From Spirosoma arboris (GTDB lineage Bacteria > Bacteroidota > Bacteroidia > Cytophagales > Spirosomataceae), in assembly GCF_009754945.1 (NCBI RefSeq), contig NZ_WPIN01000001.1, forward strand, positions 620,001 through 684,000: a stretch of DNA of 64,000 nucleotides, given 5' to 3'. The notes beneath the pieces were generated by a model, which did not search any database, was not told the DNA's origin, and saw nothing but the letters and a program-made list of their open reading frames with translations. The translations under genes were made by a program, and so were the position numbers. Positions 1-9,280 of this stretch are shown here, one piece after another (the stretch's first letter is position 1; the number at the start of each line of letters is the position of its first letter).

Positions 1-57
1 GCCTAGCTCTCCAACTTTTTTCGCTCTTTCACTCATTCAATCTTTCGCTCTTTACCC
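1..57. repeat. Partial intergenic palindrome arm at window edge
   Basis: The stretch carries CGCTCTTTCACTCATTCA and then CTTTCGCTCTTT. This closely matches the right arm of the palindrome at 17809-17886, between the GH51 gene and araD. It is probably one arm of another copy whose partner lies left of the window. The left neighbour is unknown, so whether it is a terminator or a spacer cannot be judged. Confidence 0.5.
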
Positions 58-1488
58 ATGAAAAAGCCCTTTCTAAACGACGATTTTTTGTTGCAAACCG
101 AAACAGCTCAGCAGCTTTACCACGAGTTTGCCAAGCCGATGCCCATCATCGACTACCATTGTCACCTGCCGCCTGATCAGATTGCGGAGAATAAACAGTT
201 CGAAAACCTGACGCAAATCTGGCTTTATGGCGACCATTACAAGTGGCGGGCCATGCGCTCGAATGGTGTGAACGAAAGCTATTGCACAGGCAATCAGTCC
301 GATTTCGCCAAGTTCCAGAAATGGGCAGAAACTGTACCTTATACGGTTCGGAATCCGCTTTACCACTGGACACATCTGGAGTTGCAGCGGTATTTCGGGA
401 TTACTGAAACGCTTAATGGCAAAAGCGCCCGGCGTATCTATGATGCCTGTACCGAACAATTACAGTCGCCAGATTTTTCGGTTCGGAACCTGCTCCGCCG
501 AATGAATGTCGAAACCGTTTGTACAACCGACGATCCAGTCGATTCGCTCGAAAACCACCAGAAATTAGCCGATGAAGGTTTTGAGATTGGTGTCCTGCCA
601 ACCTTCCGGCCCGATAAAGCAATGGCAGTCGAAGATGCAGGAATATTCAATTTATACGTTGCCCGCCTGGAAACTGTCAGCAATGTATCAATTACGACAT
701 TCAACGACTTTCTGGCAGCCCTTCGCCAGCGGCATGATTATTTTGCAGCAATGGGCTGCAAACTTTCGGATCACGGTCTGGAACAGATTTACGCCGAAGA
801 CTATACCGATGCCGAGATAAGTATCATTTTTGACAAAATTCGTTCGGGAGACGAGCTATCGAATTTAGAGATATTAAAGTTTAAATCGGCAATGCTAGTG
901 CATCTGGCTGAGATGGATTGGGAAAAAGGCTGGACCCAGCAGTTTCACTTGGGCGCTCTTCGGAACAACAACAGCCGGATGCTTCGGCAGCTTGGTCCCG
1001 ACACCGGCTGGGACAGCATCGGCGATTTCGCACAGGCACGCGCCCTCGCCCGTTTCCTCGACCGTCTGGACACAACCGACAAACTGGCCAAGACGATTTT
1101 GTATAATCTTAACCCGAATGACAACGAACTAATCGCCACTATGATTGGTAATTTTAACGATGGGTCAGTGGCAGGAAAAGTACAATTTGGATCGGGTTGG
1201 TGGTTTTTAGATCAAAAAGAGGGTATGGAGCGACAAATCAATGCTCTTTCCAATATGGGCTTGTTGAGCCGTTTTGTGGGCATGTTGACCGATTCGCGCT
1301 CGTTCCTGTCATACCCACGTCACGAATATTTCCGTCGGATTCTGTGCAACATGTTCGGCAACGACATCGAAAACGGTGAACTTCCCGACGATATGGACTG
1401 GACTGGTCAGGTTGTGCAGAACATCTGTTACGGTAACGCCAAAACCTATTTCGGGTTCAGCAATAAACCCATGTCGTTGACGGTTTGA
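58..1488 (+). CDS. uxaC: Glucuronate/galacturonate isomerase (uronate isomerase), copy 1
   Basis: Cytoplasmic enzyme that isomerises D-glucuronate to D-fructuronate and D-galacturonate to D-tagaturonate, the first step of hexuronate catabolism. The 476-residue product has the usual family length and the amidohydrolase-fold metal motif DYHCHL (His34, His36) near the N-terminus. Further family blocks follow, such as GWTQQFHLGALRNNN and GNFNDGS. It is the first gene of uxaC-kdgK-eda-exuT, with only 12 bases to the next start. A second, very similar copy lies at 54689-56101 with nearly identical blocks (for example YHCHLPPDQIA). The ATG at 58 is the only sensible start, because the conserved text begins at residue 8. 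Confidence 0.95.
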   Translation: MKKPFLNDDFLLQTETAQQLYHEFAKPMPIIDYHCHLPPDQIAENKQFENLTQIWLYGDHYKWRAMRSNGVNESYCTGNQSDFAKFQKWAETVPYTVRNPLYHWTHLELQRYFGITETLNGKSARRIYDACTEQLQSPDFSVRNLLRRMNVETVCTTDDPVDSLENHQKLADEGFEIGVLPTFRPDKAMAVEDAGIFNLYVARLETVSNVSITTFNDFLAALRQRHDYFAAMGCKLSDHGLEQIYAEDYTDAEISIIFDKIRSGDELSNLEILKFKSAMLVHLAEMDWEKGWTQQFHLGALRNNNSRMLRQLGPDTGWDSIGDFAQARALARFLDRLDTTDKLAKTILYNLNPNDNELIATMIGNFNDGSVAGKVQFGSGWWFLDQKEGMERQINALSNMGLLSRFVGMLTDSRSFLSYPRHEYFRRILCNMFGNDIENGELPDDMDWTGQVVQNICYGNAKTYFGFSNKPMSLTV

Positions 1489-1500
1489 TTGAAATTTACT

Positions 1501-2529
1501 ATGACCAAAGTCTGCTGCTTCGGCGAATTATTATTACGGTTTTCTCCAGTCGCGAATGGCGAATGGATACGGCAAACGGCCATGCCTGTATTTGTGGGTG
1601 GAGCAGAATTGAATGTAGCCACAGCCTTAGCCAATTGGGGTGTTCCCGTAAAATACAGTACGGTTCTTCCTGAGAATTCATTAGCCGATGACATTATTGG
1701 GTACGTTGCTCATAAAGAGATTGACCCATCGGGCATTGTCCGATTTGGACAACGTGTTGGCAGTTATTACTTGCCGCAGGGTAGCGACCTCAAAAATGCG
1801 GGTGTAATTTACGATCGGGCGCATTCGGCATTTTCGGAATTGGCGGTTGGTAAAGTTGATTGGGATGCTGTTTTGCAGGATACGAGTTGGCTACATGTCA
1901 GCGCTATTAGTCCTGCATTAAGCGCCGATGTTGCCGCAGCTTGTCAGGAATTAGTCGCTGTGGCTTCTGCCAAAGGGATTACCGTATCGATCGATCTTAA
2001 TCACCGGGCACGACTATGGCAATATGGCAAGGCTCCTGCCGACATCATGCCGGGTATAGTTGCGTATTGCGATGTTGTGATGGGAAATATCTGGGCGGCC
2101 AATGCCTTGCTGGGTATTCCGGTCGATGAAGCTATCCATACCAAAGGACAACAGAGTGATTACCTGGACCATGCACTGGCAACGTCGGAAGCAATTCAGA
2201 AACAATTTCCACGCTGTAAAGTCGTGGCCAATACGTTCCGGTTCGATACACCACCGACTGGCCTTCGGTATTATACAACGCTTTATACAGACGGTCAGCA
2301 GTATGTTTCATCCGAATTAGTAACTGATTCGGTCGTGGACCGGGTAGGTAGTGGCGACTGTTTCATGGCGGGACTGATCTATGGACTTTACAATCAGCAT
2401 GATCCGCAGGCAGTTGTTGATTTTGCTGCTGCCGCTGCTTTTGGTAAGTTGCAGGAACTTGGTGACGCCACAGGTCAGTCGGTAGCCGATATAACAAAAC
2501 GACAACAAACCACAATCTTTTTAACCTAA
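1501..2529 (+). CDS. kdgK: 2-keto-3-deoxygluconate kinase, PfkB family, copy 1
   Basis: Cytoplasmic ribokinase-family sugar kinase of 342 residues that should phosphorylate 2-keto-3-deoxygluconate to KDPG. The N-terminal CFGELLLRFSP and GGAELNVATALANWG are typical PfkB substrate-side motifs. VDRVGSGDCFMAGLIYG near the C-terminus is the PfkB signature with the catalytic Asp. The ATG at 1501 was chosen over an in-frame TTG at 1489, because the sheet-forming KVCCFGE starts right after it. It sits 12 bases after uxaC and 7 before eda, so co-transcription is almost certain. Context gives the substrate, since PfkB enzymes are hard to tell apart by sequence alone. A paralogue lies at 50885-51877. 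Confidence 0.88.
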   Translation: MTKVCCFGELLLRFSPVANGEWIRQTAMPVFVGGAELNVATALANWGVPVKYSTVLPENSLADDIIGYVAHKEIDPSGIVRFGQRVGSYYLPQGSDLKNAGVIYDRAHSAFSELAVGKVDWDAVLQDTSWLHVSAISPALSADVAAACQELVAVASAKGITVSIDLNHRARLWQYGKAPADIMPGIVAYCDVVMGNIWAANALLGIPVDEAIHTKGQQSDYLDHALATSEAIQKQFPRCKVVANTFRFDTPPTGLRYYTTLYTDGQQYVSSELVTDSVVDRVGSGDCFMAGLIYGLYNQHDPQAVVDFAAAAAFGKLQELGDATGQSVADITKRQQTTIFLT

Positions 2530-2536
2530 ATAACCT

Positions 2537-3205
2537 ATGCCCGTATTCTCACCAAAAGAAATCCTTAATCTGGTTGTCAATCACCCGATTGTACCAGTAT
2601 TTTATCATCCTGATGTCGAACACGCTCAGGCAATCGTACAAGCTTGTTACGATGGCGGTCTGCGCGTGTTTGAGTTTACCAACCGGGGCGACAAGGCGCT
2701 GGCTGTCTTCACGCAATTAGCTAGTTACGTTCGTGAAAATTGTTCCGAAATGGCGCTGGGCATCGGTACAATTCTGACAGCCGACGATGCCAAAAAATTC
2801 ATAGCTGCCGGTGCTGACTTTGTGGTGCAGCCCGTAACAACTCCCACCGTGGGTGATGTATGCCGGGTTCAGGGCGTCCCCTGGATGCCAGCGGGTTCAA
2901 CGCTGAACGAAATTTATCAGGCTACCCTGCTGGGTGCCGATCTGGTGAAAGTATTTCCGGGCAACGTGGTTGGACCGGGCTTCATTAAAGCCATCAAAGG
3001 CCCGATGCCTTCCTTGAAACTGATGGTAACAGGAGGTGTCGAACCAACTAGCGAGAGCTTAACAGCCTGGTTCAAAGCAGGTGTTACGGCAGTAGGCATT
3101 GGTTCTCAATTATTCTCCGGCGATAGTTCTGATCCGTCTGCTCTGCGTGATCGCGTGGCTGCTTTAGTCCAGATTGTTTCACCTTTTATTCCACAACCCG
3201 CATGA
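2537..3205 (+). CDS. eda: KDPG / KHG aldolase
   Basis: Cleaves 2-keto-3-deoxy-6-phosphogluconate to pyruvate and glyceraldehyde 3-phosphate, the last step of the hexuronate branch of the Entner-Doudoroff pathway. The 222-residue product is a class I TIM-barrel aldolase. The Schiff-base lysine is Lys138 in LVKVFPG and the general-acid/base glutamate is Glu46 in RVFEFTNRG. The phosphate-binding end is GVTAVGIGSQLF. Length and motif order match the Eda family. Its stop codon overlaps the exuT start in an ATGA arrangement, which suggests translational coupling. It is the only aldolase of this type in the window, so both hexuronate gene sets would use it. Confidence 0.93.
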   Translation: MPVFSPKEILNLVVNHPIVPVFYHPDVEHAQAIVQACYDGGLRVFEFTNRGDKALAVFTQLASYVRENCSEMALGIGTILTADDAKKFIAAGADFVVQPVTTPTVGDVCRVQGVPWMPAGSTLNEIYQATLLGADLVKVFPGNVVGPGFIKAIKGPMPSLKLMVTGGVEPTSESLTAWFKAGVTAVGIGSQLFSGDSSDPSALRDRVAALVQIVSPFIPQPA

Positions 3206-4521
3206 ATAAACCTATGGGAAGCTACCGCTGGACTATCGTAGCGCTACTGTTCTTTGCCACTACGATCAACTATCTCGACCGGCAAGTAGTTGGGTTGTTG
3301 AAACCTGCGCTGGAAAAAGAATTCCACTGGTCGGAGCTGGATTTCAGCCGTATTATACAGGTTTTTTCAGCAGCCTATGCCATTGGCTTACTTGCTTTTG
3401 GGCGTGTTATAGACCGCATCGGCACCAAAATGGGCTATACTATTTCCATTATTTTCTGGAGTCTGGCAGCGATGGGTCATGCCCTGGCAACCAGTACGTT
3501 TGGCTTTATCATTGCGCGTATTGGACTAGGTTTGGGCGAAGCTGGTAACTTCCCTGCAGCTATCAAAACCGTAGCGGAATGGTTTCCGAAGAAAGAACGG
3601 GCGCTGGCAACGGGGATTTTCAACTCAGGGGCCAATATTGGTGCAGTAGTTGCCCCAATTCTAGTACCCTGGATTCTGGGCGTTTATGGTTGGGAAATGG
3701 CATTCATCATCACCGGTGCCGTCGGCTTTATCTGGTTAATTTTCTGGCACTTCACCTACGAAATTCCCGCCAGGCAGGCCAAACTTTCGAAAGAGGAATT
3801 CGACTACATTCACAGCGATAACGAAACCACATCCGACGATGTCGCCGATCATGGTAAACCTGTATCCTGGGCAAAACTGCTGAGCGTTCGTCAGACCTGG
3901 GCATTTGTGTTTGGCAAGATGCTGACCGACCCAATCTGGTGGTTTTTTCTGTTCTGGTTACAGGACTATTTCGCCACTACGTTCCACCTCGACACCAAAA
4001 AGCCGAACCTGTATCTGGCCGTACTGTATACGCTGGTCAGTATTGGCAGTATCGGTGGAGGCTATTTATCATCGGCTCTGATTAGTCGGGGATGGAGTGT
4101 CTGGAGAGCCCGCAAAACCGCGATGTTCATCTTTGCTATTCTGGTTCTACCCGTTATGGCTGTTCGTTTTGGGCCAGGTATTTGGGGAGCTGTAGCGTTG
4201 ATTGGATTGGCTGGGGCTGCTCACCAGGCCTGGAGTGCTAACATCTTTACCACCGCTTCTGATATGTTTCCAAAACGGGCTGTTAGCTCGATTGTGGGCA
4301 TTGGTAGCATGGCGGGTTCGATTGGTGGTATCATTTTTCCGGAGATCGTTGGTCGGATTCTGGATACATACAAGAAAGCGGGTGATGCACAGGGTGGCTA
4401 TGGCATTATCTTCCTGATGTGTGGCTCGGCCTATCTACTGGCCTGGCTGGTCATGCATTTACTCACTCCAACCATGAAGCCTGTTAATCTAGGCATTCCT
4501 GAATCGGAGCCTGTTTTATAA
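3202..4521 (+). CDS. exuT: MFS hexuronate transporter (ExuT-like), copy 1
   Basis: Inner-membrane major facilitator of 439 residues, probably a proton symporter for glucuronate/galacturonate in the anion:cation symporter family. The first membrane segment contains TTINYLDRQ, the hallmark of ExuT-type carriers. GLGLGEAGNFPAAIKTVAEW and FPKKERALATGIFNSGANIG form the conserved loop 4/5 region. About twelve hydrophobic segments can be traced. It overlaps the eda stop by four bases and closes the operon. The exact substrate is inferred from the operon. A longer paralogue is at 51897-53273. Confidence 0.9.
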   Translation: MNKPMGSYRWTIVALLFFATTINYLDRQVVGLLKPALEKEFHWSELDFSRIIQVFSAAYAIGLLAFGRVIDRIGTKMGYTISIIFWSLAAMGHALATSTFGFIIARIGLGLGEAGNFPAAIKTVAEWFPKKERALATGIFNSGANIGAVVAPILVPWILGVYGWEMAFIITGAVGFIWLIFWHFTYEIPARQAKLSKEEFDYIHSDNETTSDDVADHGKPVSWAKLLSVRQTWAFVFGKMLTDPIWWFFLFWLQDYFATTFHLDTKKPNLYLAVLYTLVSIGSIGGGYLSSALISRGWSVWRARKTAMFIFAILVLPVMAVRFGPGIWGAVALIGLAGAAHQAWSANIFTTASDMFPKRAVSSIVGIGSMAGSIGGIIFPEIVGRILDTYKKAGDAQGGYGIIFLMCGSAYLLAWLVMHLLTPTMKPVNLGIPESEPVL

Positions 4522-4537
4522 CTGTCGAAGTTCAGAA

Positions 4538-4610
4538 TTTGTCATGCTGACGAAGGAAGCATCTTCAGACTTGTGGATTCTTAAGATGCTTCCTTCGTCA
4601 GCATGACAAA
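4538..4610. repeat. Palindromic intergenic repeat, family A (copy 1)
   Basis: Perfect 28-bp inverted repeat: left arm 4538-4565 (core GTCATGCTGACGAAGGAAGC), right arm 4583-4610, 17-nt loop. It follows exuT by 16 bases and can serve as its terminator-like hairpin. The same arm recurs at 37104-37206, so this is a dispersed repeat and not a one-off terminator. The rest of 4522-4728 is AT-rich leader with no recognised site. Confidence 0.9.
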
Positions 4611-4728
4611 AATGAAAATATAATTACCTCTATATAAACCTATATAAAACGTCCAAATAAGCCCAAACCTACTTAAAACTCCATCTAATCTGTAAACTAT
4701 CTATTCATTATATTCTTCTTCGATTCGT

Positions 4729-5745
4729 ATGGACGTACAACAAATCGACATCACAGCATCACACCCGCTGGCCTTACCTGTTGGGGTAACGCTCGACCGG
4801 TATATCATGCACCGGCAAACTGCCTTCCCTTATGCCACAGGTGAACTATCACAACTCCTTCGTGACATTGCGCTGGCCGGTAAAATCATCCATCGTGAAG
4901 TAAATCGGGCAGGTCTGATCGATTTGACGGGTGGCATGGGTATTCAGAACGTGCAGGGCGAAAGCCAGCAGAAACTGGATATGATCGCCAATATTCGCTT
5001 CAAGCGGGCGCTAACGAACGGTGGAGAAGCCTGCGCCATTATTTCGGAAGAAGAAGAAGACATTATTTATACGGGTAACAATCACGGCAAATATGTAGTG
5101 GCAATGGACCCGCTCGATGGCTCGTCGAATATTGACGTGAATGTATCGATTGGCACTATTTTCTCCATTTACCGGCGGGTAACGCCTATTGGCACCGAGC
5201 CAACGTTAGACGATTTTCTGCAGGGCGGTCGTCGGCAGGTGGCGGCTGGTTATATTCTTTATGGCTCCTCAACTATCATGGTGTATACCACTGGCCACAG
5301 CGTCAATGGATTTACGTACGATGCATCGCTGGGCGAATATATCCTGTCACATCCTGACATTCATAGCCCCTGCACAGGTCAGATATATTCCTGCAATGAT
5401 GGGAATGTAGACGGTTATGAAGATGGTGTTCGGGAATACCTGACTGATTGCCGGAAGAAGCAGTACACTGCCCGTTATATTGGCTCATTAGTGGCAGATT
5501 TTCATCGTAATCTGCTCAAAGGGGGCATTTATCTGTATCCGCCAACAAGAAAAAGCCCAGACGGTAAACTACGTCTGCTTTATGAGGCTTTCCCTTTAGC
5601 ATTTCTGGCCGAAAAAGCAGGTTGTTTAGCTACCTCGGGCCGTCAGGCGATCCTTGATATTAAACCACATAGCCTGCACCAGCGGACACCGTTATACATT
5701 GGTGCGCCTGTAATGGTGGATAGTTTAGTTGATTTGCTGAAGTAG
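4729..5745 (+). CDS. fbp: Fructose-1,6-bisphosphatase, class I
   Basis: Cytoplasmic gluconeogenic phosphatase hydrolysing fructose 1,6-bisphosphate to fructose 6-phosphate. The 338-residue product has the class I metal-site motif VVAMDPLDGSSNIDVN, with the acidic pair EEEEDI upstream. The C-terminal active-site block is GKLRLLYEAFPLAFLAEKAG. Length is normal for bacterial class I enzymes. It stands alone between a palindromic repeat and a strong hairpin, so it is probably monocistronic. The position next to the uronate operon makes sense physiologically: growth on uronates yields triose phosphate and pyruvate, and hexose phosphates must then be made by gluconeogenesis. Confidence 0.96.
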   Translation: MDVQQIDITASHPLALPVGVTLDRYIMHRQTAFPYATGELSQLLRDIALAGKIIHREVNRAGLIDLTGGMGIQNVQGESQQKLDMIANIRFKRALTNGGEACAIISEEEEDIIYTGNNHGKYVVAMDPLDGSSNIDVNVSIGTIFSIYRRVTPIGTEPTLDDFLQGGRRQVAAGYILYGSSTIMVYTTGHSVNGFTYDASLGEYILSHPDIHSPCTGQIYSCNDGNVDGYEDGVREYLTDCRKKQYTARYIGSLVADFHRNLLKGGIYLYPPTRKSPDGKLRLLYEAFPLAFLAEKAGCLATSGRQAILDIKPHSLHQRTPLYIGAPVMVDSLVDLLK

Positions 5746-5747
5746 CT

Positions 5748-5785
5748 TGTTTTCTGGCACGAGGGAATGCTCGTGCCAGAAAACA
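5748..5785 (+). terminator. Rho-independent-type terminator after fbp
   Basis: A perfect 16-bp stem (5748-5763 with 5770-5785) has a 6-nt loop. It starts three bases after the fbp stop, but its 3' side runs into A-rich sequence (AAAAAAAA) and not T. Read leftward it would give a U-tract. It therefore separates fbp from GH97 structurally, but it is not a textbook intrinsic terminator in the + direction. Confidence 0.7.
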
Positions 5786-5863
5786 AAAAAAACACTGTTT
5801 TATCCTGTCTGAAAAAGACGCTATCTTGTCGGTCTCATACGCATTTGTTTACTAACCGATAAG

Positions 5864-7945
5864 ATGCTACCAATCCGTTTTTTACTGGCCGCTTTTGGGG
5901 CGCTTTATTCATGCCCCTCTCTGTTTGCTCAACAGACTATTTCAATTTCATCTCCCGATAAAGCCATCATCCTTTCGGTCAATAATGCGCCAACCGGCAG
6001 CGTAACCTATAAAGTTTCGTACAAAGGCAAGAAGGTCATTGAGCCATCGGGGGTTGGATTTATACTCAGCAAACCGAAAGCATCGCTAACCCAGTTTACG
6101 ATTGCATCTGCAGATTCGTCCGCCAAAGATGAAACCTGGAAACCTGTCTGGGGCGAAGTCAGTCAGATTCGGAATAATTATAAAGAGCTGGCGCTTACGC
6201 TGGCCGATAAAGGCAGCTCTGGAATTAAAGTGTTGGTTCGGTTTCGGGTGTTTAATGATGGTGTGGGTTTCCGCTACGAGTTTCCGCAGCAAACGGCTCT
6301 AACACATTTCGTTGTTGCCGACGAAAAAACGCAATTTGCACTTGCTGCCGACCATAAAACCTTCTGGCAACCTGGCGATTACGATTCAAACGAATATCTC
6401 TACAATACAACCCGATTGAGTGAAGTCGATGCCGTAACCGCATCGAATAAAGAGAAAGACACGGCCTTGAAATCGCTCATTGGCCCCAACGCCATCCAGA
6501 CGCCATTGCTGTTCAAAACCGGCGACGGGCTTTATATCAGCATTTACGAAGCAGCTTTACTCAATTATCCGGTCATGCACCTGCAAGTGGATAAGAAGAA
6601 GTTGACGCTTACATCGCAACTAGTTCCTGATGCCGTCGGTAACAAAGCCTATCTGCAAACGCCCACCCAAACACCCTGGCGAACCATTATCGTTAGCGAC
6701 AAAGCCACCGACATTCTGGCCTCCAAGCTGATTCTGAATCTGAACGAACCCTCGACCATTGCCGACCCGTCCTGGATAAAACCACAGAAATTTGTAGGCA
6801 TGTGGTGGGAGATGCACATCGGGAAAGCAACCTGGGAAAAAGCGGGTGGCAAACACGGAGCCAATACGCAAAACGTGAAAAAGTACATCGACTTTGCCGC
6901 TAAATACGGCTTCGATGGCGTGCTGGTCGAAGGTTGGAACGTAGGGTGGGAGGATTGGTTTGGCAACTGGAAAGAGAACGTATTCGATTTCGTAACCCCT
7001 TATCCAGATTATAACCTCGATTCACTCACTGCCTATGCACAATCGAAGGGCGTTCGGATCATTATGCACCACGAAACGTCCGGCTCTGTAACCAATTATG
7101 AGCGCCGGATGGATGCCGCTTTTCAGTATATGGTGAAAGAGGGTATTAATACAGTAAAGACGGGCTATGTAGGTCGGATCATTCCGCGAGGTGAGCACCA
7201 CGATGGCCAATGGATGGTTGGTCATTACGAACGAGTGGCCGAAAAAGCCGCTCAGTACAAGATCATGATCGATTCCCACGAATCGGCACACCCTACCGGA
7301 CTACACCGAACTTACCCAAACTGGATGGCAAGCGAAGCCGCGCGGGGTAGTGAATTCAACAACGCGCCCACCCTCGGCATCACGCCCGAACACACCACAA
7401 TTCTGCCGTTTACCCGGATGTTGGGTGGCCCGATGGATTTCACGCCAGGGTTATTTCGGTTTAAGTTAAACCAGTTCGACAGTACCCGTACAACACGCGT
7501 TCGTACGACGCTGGCGAAACAGTTAGCGTTATACATCACGCTTTACAGTCCATTGCAAATGGCAGCCGATTTGCCAGAAAACTATGAGAAACACCTGGAT
7601 GCGTTTCAGTTTATTCGGGACGTACCGGTCGACTGGGACGATACTAAAATTATAGGCGCAGAACCGGGTGATTATTTGACTATTGCCCGCAAAACCAAAG
7701 GAAAAGATAGCTGGTTCGTGGGTGCGATTACGGACGAAAATAGCCGCGATATATCCATTGACTTTGATTTCTTAGAACCCGGCAAAACGTACGAAGCCAC
7801 CATCTACCGCGATGCTGCTACTGCCGACTGGCAGGCAAATCCGGAGGCCTATAAAATTGAAAAGATACCTGTGAACAGTAAAACAAGGTTGCCCATTCAC
7901 CTGGCAAAAGGTGGTGGCTGCGCCATTCAGCTTGTCAAACAGTAA
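5864..7945 (+). CDS. GH97 alpha-glucosidase, SusB-like, secreted
   Basis: Glycoside hydrolase family 97 enzyme of 693 residues with a signal peptide ending around PSLFAQ, so probably periplasmic. It has a beta-sandwich N-terminal half, then a TIM barrel. Acidic residues Glu404 (MHHETSGSV), Glu473 (SHESAHPTG), Glu491 and Glu497 (EAARGSEF) lie at a constant offset of 35 from the Bacteroides SusB residues Glu439, Glu508, Glu526 and Glu532 as I recall them. Those are the calcium-binding and catalytic residues of the inverting subgroup. This favours an inverting alpha-glucosidase over a retaining alpha-galactosidase. It is monocistronic. No SusC/SusD genes accompany it, which is unusual for a GH97. 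Confidence 0.9.
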   Translation: MLPIRFLLAAFGALYSCPSLFAQQTISISSPDKAIILSVNNAPTGSVTYKVSYKGKKVIEPSGVGFILSKPKASLTQFTIASADSSAKDETWKPVWGEVSQIRNNYKELALTLADKGSSGIKVLVRFRVFNDGVGFRYEFPQQTALTHFVVADEKTQFALAADHKTFWQPGDYDSNEYLYNTTRLSEVDAVTASNKEKDTALKSLIGPNAIQTPLLFKTGDGLYISIYEAALLNYPVMHLQVDKKKLTLTSQLVPDAVGNKAYLQTPTQTPWRTIIVSDKATDILASKLILNLNEPSTIADPSWIKPQKFVGMWWEMHIGKATWEKAGGKHGANTQNVKKYIDFAAKYGFDGVLVEGWNVGWEDWFGNWKENVFDFVTPYPDYNLDSLTAYAQSKGVRIIMHHETSGSVTNYERRMDAAFQYMVKEGINTVKTGYVGRIIPRGEHHDGQWMVGHYERVAEKAAQYKIMIDSHESAHPTGLHRTYPNWMASEAARGSEFNNAPTLGITPEHTTILPFTRMLGGPMDFTPGLFRFKLNQFDSTRTTRVRTTLAKQLALYITLYSPLQMAADLPENYEKHLDAFQFIRDVPVDWDDTKIIGAEPGDYLTIARKTKGKDSWFVGAITDENSRDISIDFDFLEPGKTYEATIYRDAATADWQANPEAYKIEKIPVNSKTRLPIHLAKGGGCAIQLVKQ

Positions 7946-8005
7946 GTTGGTAACTTATTCCAACCCGCATAGTCATTTCAGGGTCTATCAGGCAACTTAC
8001 TTGCC

Positions 8006-8596
8006 ATGACCATGAAAAATGGAATACAGTTTCTTTGCTTGTTGGTATTCATCTGGGCCTGTTCACGGTCAGACAACGACTCGACTATCAGTCCAGATGG
8101 CGTTAATGGCCCTAAGAATGCCACCGCATTGCTGAATGATTCTAGTTGGTATGCCAGTGGAAGTGCCAGTAGAGCATTTCTTGTAGCAGGCGATCAGTGC
8201 ACGACGAACAGGTTTAACATCTATCTTTCAAACGAGTTGCCTTACCCAAAAGGAGCCAGAAAAGCAGCGCCCTATAATTGCATTGGCCCCTGTAACACAA
8301 CTCAATACCTTAGTTTCGAGAAAGTGCCGTTAACCATTGGTAAATACGATGTAAACTGGTTGACTAGTTGCACACCTTCGCCAATTACAGGTGCCAATTA
8401 TGGGTTAATCGTCGGTGGCGATGCGGTTTTTGCCTCGTACCGGGCACAGGGATCTAATAGCGGATGGATAGAAGTTACCCGAGCCGATACAGCTGCGAAC
8501 GTGATCGAAGGCAAGTTTGAGGTAACGCTGACTTCGCAAGACGCGAAAACGGTTAAATTTAGAAACGGTAGTTTCGTACTTCCCCTCAAAAAATAA
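8006..8596 (+). CDS. Hypothetical lipoprotein
   Basis: A 196-residue protein with a lipoprotein signal: hydrophobic FLCLLVFIWAC, a lipobox ending at Cys and then SRSDNDS, so it should be anchored in the outer or inner membrane after export. The mature part is rich in Thr, Ser, Asn and beta-prone stretches. It contains Cys pairs (CTTN, CIGPCN, SCTP) that may form disulfides. I recognise no catalytic motif. It looks like the small extracellular lipoproteins of Bacteroidota with DUF6252-like beta folds, but that is only a resemblance. Either of two ATGs (8006 or 8012) could be the start. It stands alone downstream of GH97. Confidence 0.75.
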   Translation: MTMKNGIQFLCLLVFIWACSRSDNDSTISPDGVNGPKNATALLNDSSWYASGSASRAFLVAGDQCTTNRFNIYLSNELPYPKGARKAAPYNCIGPCNTTQYLSFEKVPLTIGKYDVNWLTSCTPSPITGANYGLIVGGDAVFASYRAQGSNSGWIEVTRADTAANVIEGKFEVTLTSQDAKTVKFRNGSFVLPLKK

Positions 8597-8735
8597 ATAG
8601 ATAAGTGAATGAGTAGGTTGCTTTTCCTTCGTGATTTGACTTTTCAAACAAAGTATCCCCATTTTGTCTTAGTCAACTAGAGACAGAGCAATGTCTTCGG
8701 ATTCACGTTCATTCACTTTATAACAGTAATTCAGT

Positions 8736-9158
8736 ATGCAAATCAAACGGAATGCTTCCGCGCACTGGGCAGGCTCAGGCAAAGATGGAAAAGGAACCGT
8801 TTCTACCGCCAGCACGGTACTTAACCAATCGCAATTCTCCTTCAATACCCGTTTTGCCGACGGCGTGGGCACAAATCCTGAAGAGTTGGCTGGGGCAGCT
8901 CACGCAGGTTGTTTTTCTATGCAATTAGCCTTTAATATACAGGGCGCAGGCTTCACCGCCGATTCGATTGATACACAGTGTACTATAACACTCGATACTG
9001 ACAGCGCCAGTATTAGTAGCTCGCATTTGGTGGTTAAAGCCAGTGTGCCGGGACTTGATCAGGCGAAATTTCAGGAGCTAGTCGAACATGCTGAGAAGAA
9101 TTGCCCAATTTCGAAGCTGTTCAATACCAAAATCTCGGTTGACGCTACGTTGGTGTAG
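8736..9158 (+). CDS. OsmC/Ohr-family peroxiredoxin-like protein
   Basis: A 140-residue OsmC-fold protein. This family reduces organic hydroperoxides with two cysteines, both visible here: one in AAHAGCFSM and one in EKNCPISK. The opening KRNASAHWAGSGKDGKG is typical of the OsmC rather than the Ohr branch. It is cytoplasmic and acts in stress defence. It is monocistronic, with about 139 bases of leader after the lipoprotein gene and a palindromic repeat behind it. The start is the ATG directly before QIKRNA, which matches the family's usual N-terminus. Confidence 0.93.
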   Translation: MQIKRNASAHWAGSGKDGKGTVSTASTVLNQSQFSFNTRFADGVGTNPEELAGAAHAGCFSMQLAFNIQGAGFTADSIDTQCTITLDTDSASISSSHLVVKASVPGLDQAKFQELVEHAEKNCPISKLFNTKISVDATLV

Positions 9159-9175
9159 TATCAAAAAATAACATA

Positions 9176-9253
9176 AAGGCGCAAAAGACTGGCGCAAAGA
9201 ACGCAACGAAATACTCTTTGCGATCTTTGCGTCATTTCTTTGCGCCTTTGCGT
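9176..9253. repeat. Palindromic intergenic repeat (CTTTGCG type)
   Basis: AAAGGCGCAAAAGA near 9176 is mirrored by TCTTTGCGCCTTT near 9240. Several copies of CTTTGCG and its complement lie between, forming one long imperfect hairpin. It sits 17 bases after the OsmC stop and before the pectate lyase gene. It could stop OsmC transcription; its many internal half-repeats suggest a dispersed repeat unit. Confidence 0.7.
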
Positions 9254-9280
9254 TAAAAACTAGAGCATACTACTAAACGA